Assembly: GCA_020086605.1 (NCBI GenBank)
Contig: JACBWW010000028.1
Coordinates: 8,339,690-8,403,689 of the forward strand
DNA length: 64,000 nt
Direction: 5' to 3'
Source of the DNA: Lanius collurio
Taxonomy: Eukaryota; Chordata; Aves; Passeriformes; Laniidae
The notes under the pieces were generated by a model. The model ran no database searches. It was not told where the DNA came from and saw only the letters and a list, made by a program, of their open reading frames with translations. Shown piece by piece: positions 61,011 to 64,000 of the stretch (within the stretch, counting starts at the first letter, position 1; every line of letters begins with the position of its first letter). Position numbers and translations under genes: made by a program.

Positions 61011-64000
61011 CTTAGCTCATTTCTCATCTGACACTGTAAATCAGAAACAAAAGGTGTATTCCCAGTTTGTACATAGAACTTCTTCAGAGAAAATACTTCT
61101 ATGTTTGTTTTTTTGTTTAAATTCCCTTCACTTAAAAAGATGGTGATTTTCCAGGCTTCCTGCCTTCCTTGTAAGTGCTTCTAGGTAGCTGAATGTGCGC
61201 CTCCAGTATATCAGCATGTACAGGAATTGCAGAAAAACATCCTCCTTCCCTGGCAGCTTGCAGAGTGGGTACTGCACTAGGTCACGCATTCATTTTGGTC
61301 GTACATCTGCGCTAACCCTTGGGTAACTGCAGCAGCCAGCACTGCTACACGATGGAAGAAGCCGTCATCCCCCAGTTGCTCTCCCTCTATTTCTTGGATC
61401 TCTCCCAAGATATAAATAACACAATCCACTGTACAGCTGAACTGCTGGCATCTGTTGCTAAACCTAAATGAATTTCATGTGCATAGCTGAGATGAGCCAA
61501 CAAGCTGTTTTTCACAGGGCTGGCCACACCTGTGTTGCTTTTCTGGTCTCTGGGTGCATGCTGCTGTGTGTACAGAACCTTGTGCTGGGGAAAACTGCAC
61601 AGGCAACCCTCCTCCACCTGGAACATGTCTTGCAACACATGTCCTCTGACTCAAGGTCCCACCACAATCGTGGCCTTTCTGGAGCCTATTGCCTGTTCTC
61701 AGAGTGCCCAACCAGTCCCCTGAAGTATACTTCAAGGTAGGAGAAAAGCACATCGTGATGGGGGAGAGGATTTTGTGACCAAAACCCACACTGGTATGTT
61801 TTTCCTCAGACATCCCAGGATATCTGTCCTAGTACTTGTGCTGCCAATTTTATTTAAAGTCATGGGAAAGTAAGCAGGTTTCTTCAGGATTCAGTGTCTC
61901 CTGAGTCGTTACACCTTCACCTTTCAATTGCAAAGTAGAGCATATATCATCTCTCAAACAGCTATTTTATCTTCTTTGCCTTTCTCCTGCCATCCAGTGA
62001 ATACCAAGCAGTGAATCATAGACGATGCACCTCTGTATTTGCAGTGTAAGTCCTGTCTATTTTCTAATGTGACTACCTGTCTGTCCAGACACTAAGACCT
62101 GTGTGTCTGGTTCTGTGCAGGCCAAGCATTTAATGTCAGTTGTGGCTCTTACTCCATTTGCTCTAATGTTTTGGACACTGGCCCATGAAGCTCCAGAGGC
62201 AGGAGGCCCGGATCTGGGACAGAAGAAGAAAATTACAACAATGGTGAAGAGAAGAGAGAAAACCCAACTTCATCAGGAAGAGCCTAAATAACCATTTTCA
62301 TCTTACCTGGCTGGGCCAAGAAACCAGAGCATTTGTTCTTGTTTCTTTTAAACACGAGTGCTCCAGGGGCTGAGTGATTCAGAAGCCAGATGCTACCAAG
62401 GCAGGTTAAGGTATCAAGATGTTTACTTGACTGATCAGGGACTTGGTCAGATCTGCCAGGTCCTGTCTGGAGCCTGGTCAGGAGCACAAACAGGAGCTTT
62501 CTGATCCAAACACTCTGTTATAAGCACCTGGAGAAAATAAGTAGACTCTTTGCTCTTTGACCTCTTTGATCATTGGCCACTGGACTGGGTCTGGAACGGG
62601 GCTTTTTTTAAACATTTTTTCCCCTCCATTCCCAAAGGAGAGTCAAGCCATGTACTCCTCTGTTCTAAGGGCAAGCATTTCAAGGCATAGTGATTCACTG
62701 ATTTCCAGTCAGTAATCTGCCATCTCCTGAATCAGTGGGAAGTTTTTAAGGTTGCAATCTCATTTGGACTGGAAACATCTCCCATTTGAAGAAGACTTGG
62801 AAGAACTAGGCTTAGAAAGGTTTACACTGGTAAAATTCCAAGTACAAGCATGGGCCATGAGGGGAAAAGATTTTGTGTTAAGATTTTGTGATAGGAGGAA
62901 ATCATACTAGGCTGAGATAACATCTTAAGGAGAGAAAAAGCAGCACATGAAAAATTGGTTTCAGTCAGAGGAAGAGTCACATCAGAGAGCTGAAGGTCCC
63001 CATATTTAGGAGATTTAATGTTGCATTAGGCAAACCACAGGCAAAAGTTAATATGCATACAGTGTTGATTAGGCAAGGAAAGGGACTCAATTGTACAACT
63101 TATTCAATTCTAGGTCAAAGAATTTCCATTCCACTGACACTAAGTCTTCTACATCCAGAGCAGACAGCATTGTAGTAGTTACCAAGGTAATGATTGCTGT
63201 GTTTTCCACCTCATCGTGCTTAGCTCAAGAAGTCCTGCTGCCAATGCTCCACTTGGTCTCCTTGGTTTGTCAAAGATAGCATGGATTAATCTCATCCTAC
63301 ACCAGGCAGATGCGGAATATCCTTATACTGCTCTCTTTCTCTGTGCATACACATTTACTTCAGACAGCAAAGTGAATTGTGGAGTTTTACTTCTCTTACC
63401 AAGTTCCTTAGCTAATACTGGGATGCAACTTTTTCCAGGTGGAGGGAATTGTTTCCCTTCTCATATGTTCAGCAAGATTCATATGGATTACCAGAGCAAC
63501 TCGTTCAGTATCATGCCTGGATATCATATCCAAGCACTGGTTGATGATAATGGATTCCCAGTTATTCAAGTCACAGAGGTTTTGCCTTTTTGAAGATGTT
63601 AATTAAGTTTTCTGCTTTTGAATTTCAACTTCACTCCGTAAACCATAGCGTATTGGAAATCATAAGATGTGCCCTGCAAGCTTTCCTCTTTGAAAGTGAG
63701 CTGTTCAAAAAAGGATGAGCACTGCAAAAAGACTAAACAAAGAGGCATTGAATTACTCAACTCTGGAATCCCATTTCAGCCTGCAAAAGACCTGAAATGA
63801 AGCAGGTTTTTTGCCATTAGCACTGGCTGTGTGTGGATACAGAGTGACATCCATAAATGGTCTCACTGACTTCAGCAAAACTGCTAAGAGAATGAAACCC
63901 ATGTGGAAACTAAACCAAAGATTATTCAATGATTTCTCCCTCCCCTACATCAGACAAAGTGTACTGTTCTCAGCTGTGGCATGTAGATTTCAGCTCCAGT
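61011..64000. other. Intron stretch without recognised elements
   Basis: No exon, repeat or RNA gene could be named. Open frames reach 125 codons (63216-63593) but resemble no known protein. Confidence 0.5.

Noticed and set aside
62103..62291. Basic, charged open frame considered as a further PALM2 exon
   Set aside because: It lacks the expected Leu-Glu-Gln coiled-coil pattern and has no matching acceptor in the required phase.

Overview
This window looks like nuclear DNA from a bird, or less likely another sauropsid. It is AT-leaning, almost entirely non-coding, rich in short tandem repeats, and its only confidently identified dispersed repeats are CR1 LINE fragments of the avian type. No bacterial-style operons, tRNA, rRNA, CRISPR array or complete protein-coding gene is visible.

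The one gene I can support is a paralemmin-family gene on the + strand, best matched to PALM2 (the PALM2 half of the PALM2-AKAP2 locus). Two internal coding exons are present: 11025-11105 (27 codons) and 27153-27283 (43 codons plus 2 bases). Both have clean splice sites and compatible phases, and together they encode about 71 residues of the N-terminal coiled coil. The first coding exon (about 15 residues in the family) and the rest of the gene (coiled-coil end, acidic middle, C-terminal CaaX part or AKAP2 read-through) were not found. The window therefore seems to lie inside the large 5' introns: 1-11024 is probably upstream intron, 11106-27152 is a 16.0 kb intron, and 27284-64000 is at least 36.7 kb of the next intron. 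By human-chicken synteny (human 9q to chicken Z) a Z-linked origin is likely, but that is inference.

Layout. 1-8233: unrecognised intronic or upstream DNA. 8234-8384: TA/TG microsatellite. 8985-9430: CR1 3' end, + strand. 10958-11007: a 50-base pure pyrimidine (CT) tract placed inside the 3' splice-site region of the 81-bp exon. 15737-17300: dead CR1 copy, - strand, with endonuclease and reverse-transcriptase remnants. 17301-43129: mostly unrecognised intron with exon 27153-27283 and several small tandem duplications (about 20, 28 and 44 bp units). 43130-44640: old degenerate CR1, + strand, followed by a possible second fragment to 45090. 50215-50299: CAAA/CAAAA microsatellite. 50862-51450 and 60412-61010: two more CR1 copies, - strand. 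The remainder shows nothing I can name.

I did not find a convincing undescribed biological system. The most interesting points are the microsatellite built into a splice acceptor, the 81-bp symmetric coiled-coil exon, and inverted CR1 pairs flanking the two coding exons, which could in principle influence exon circularisation or splicing.
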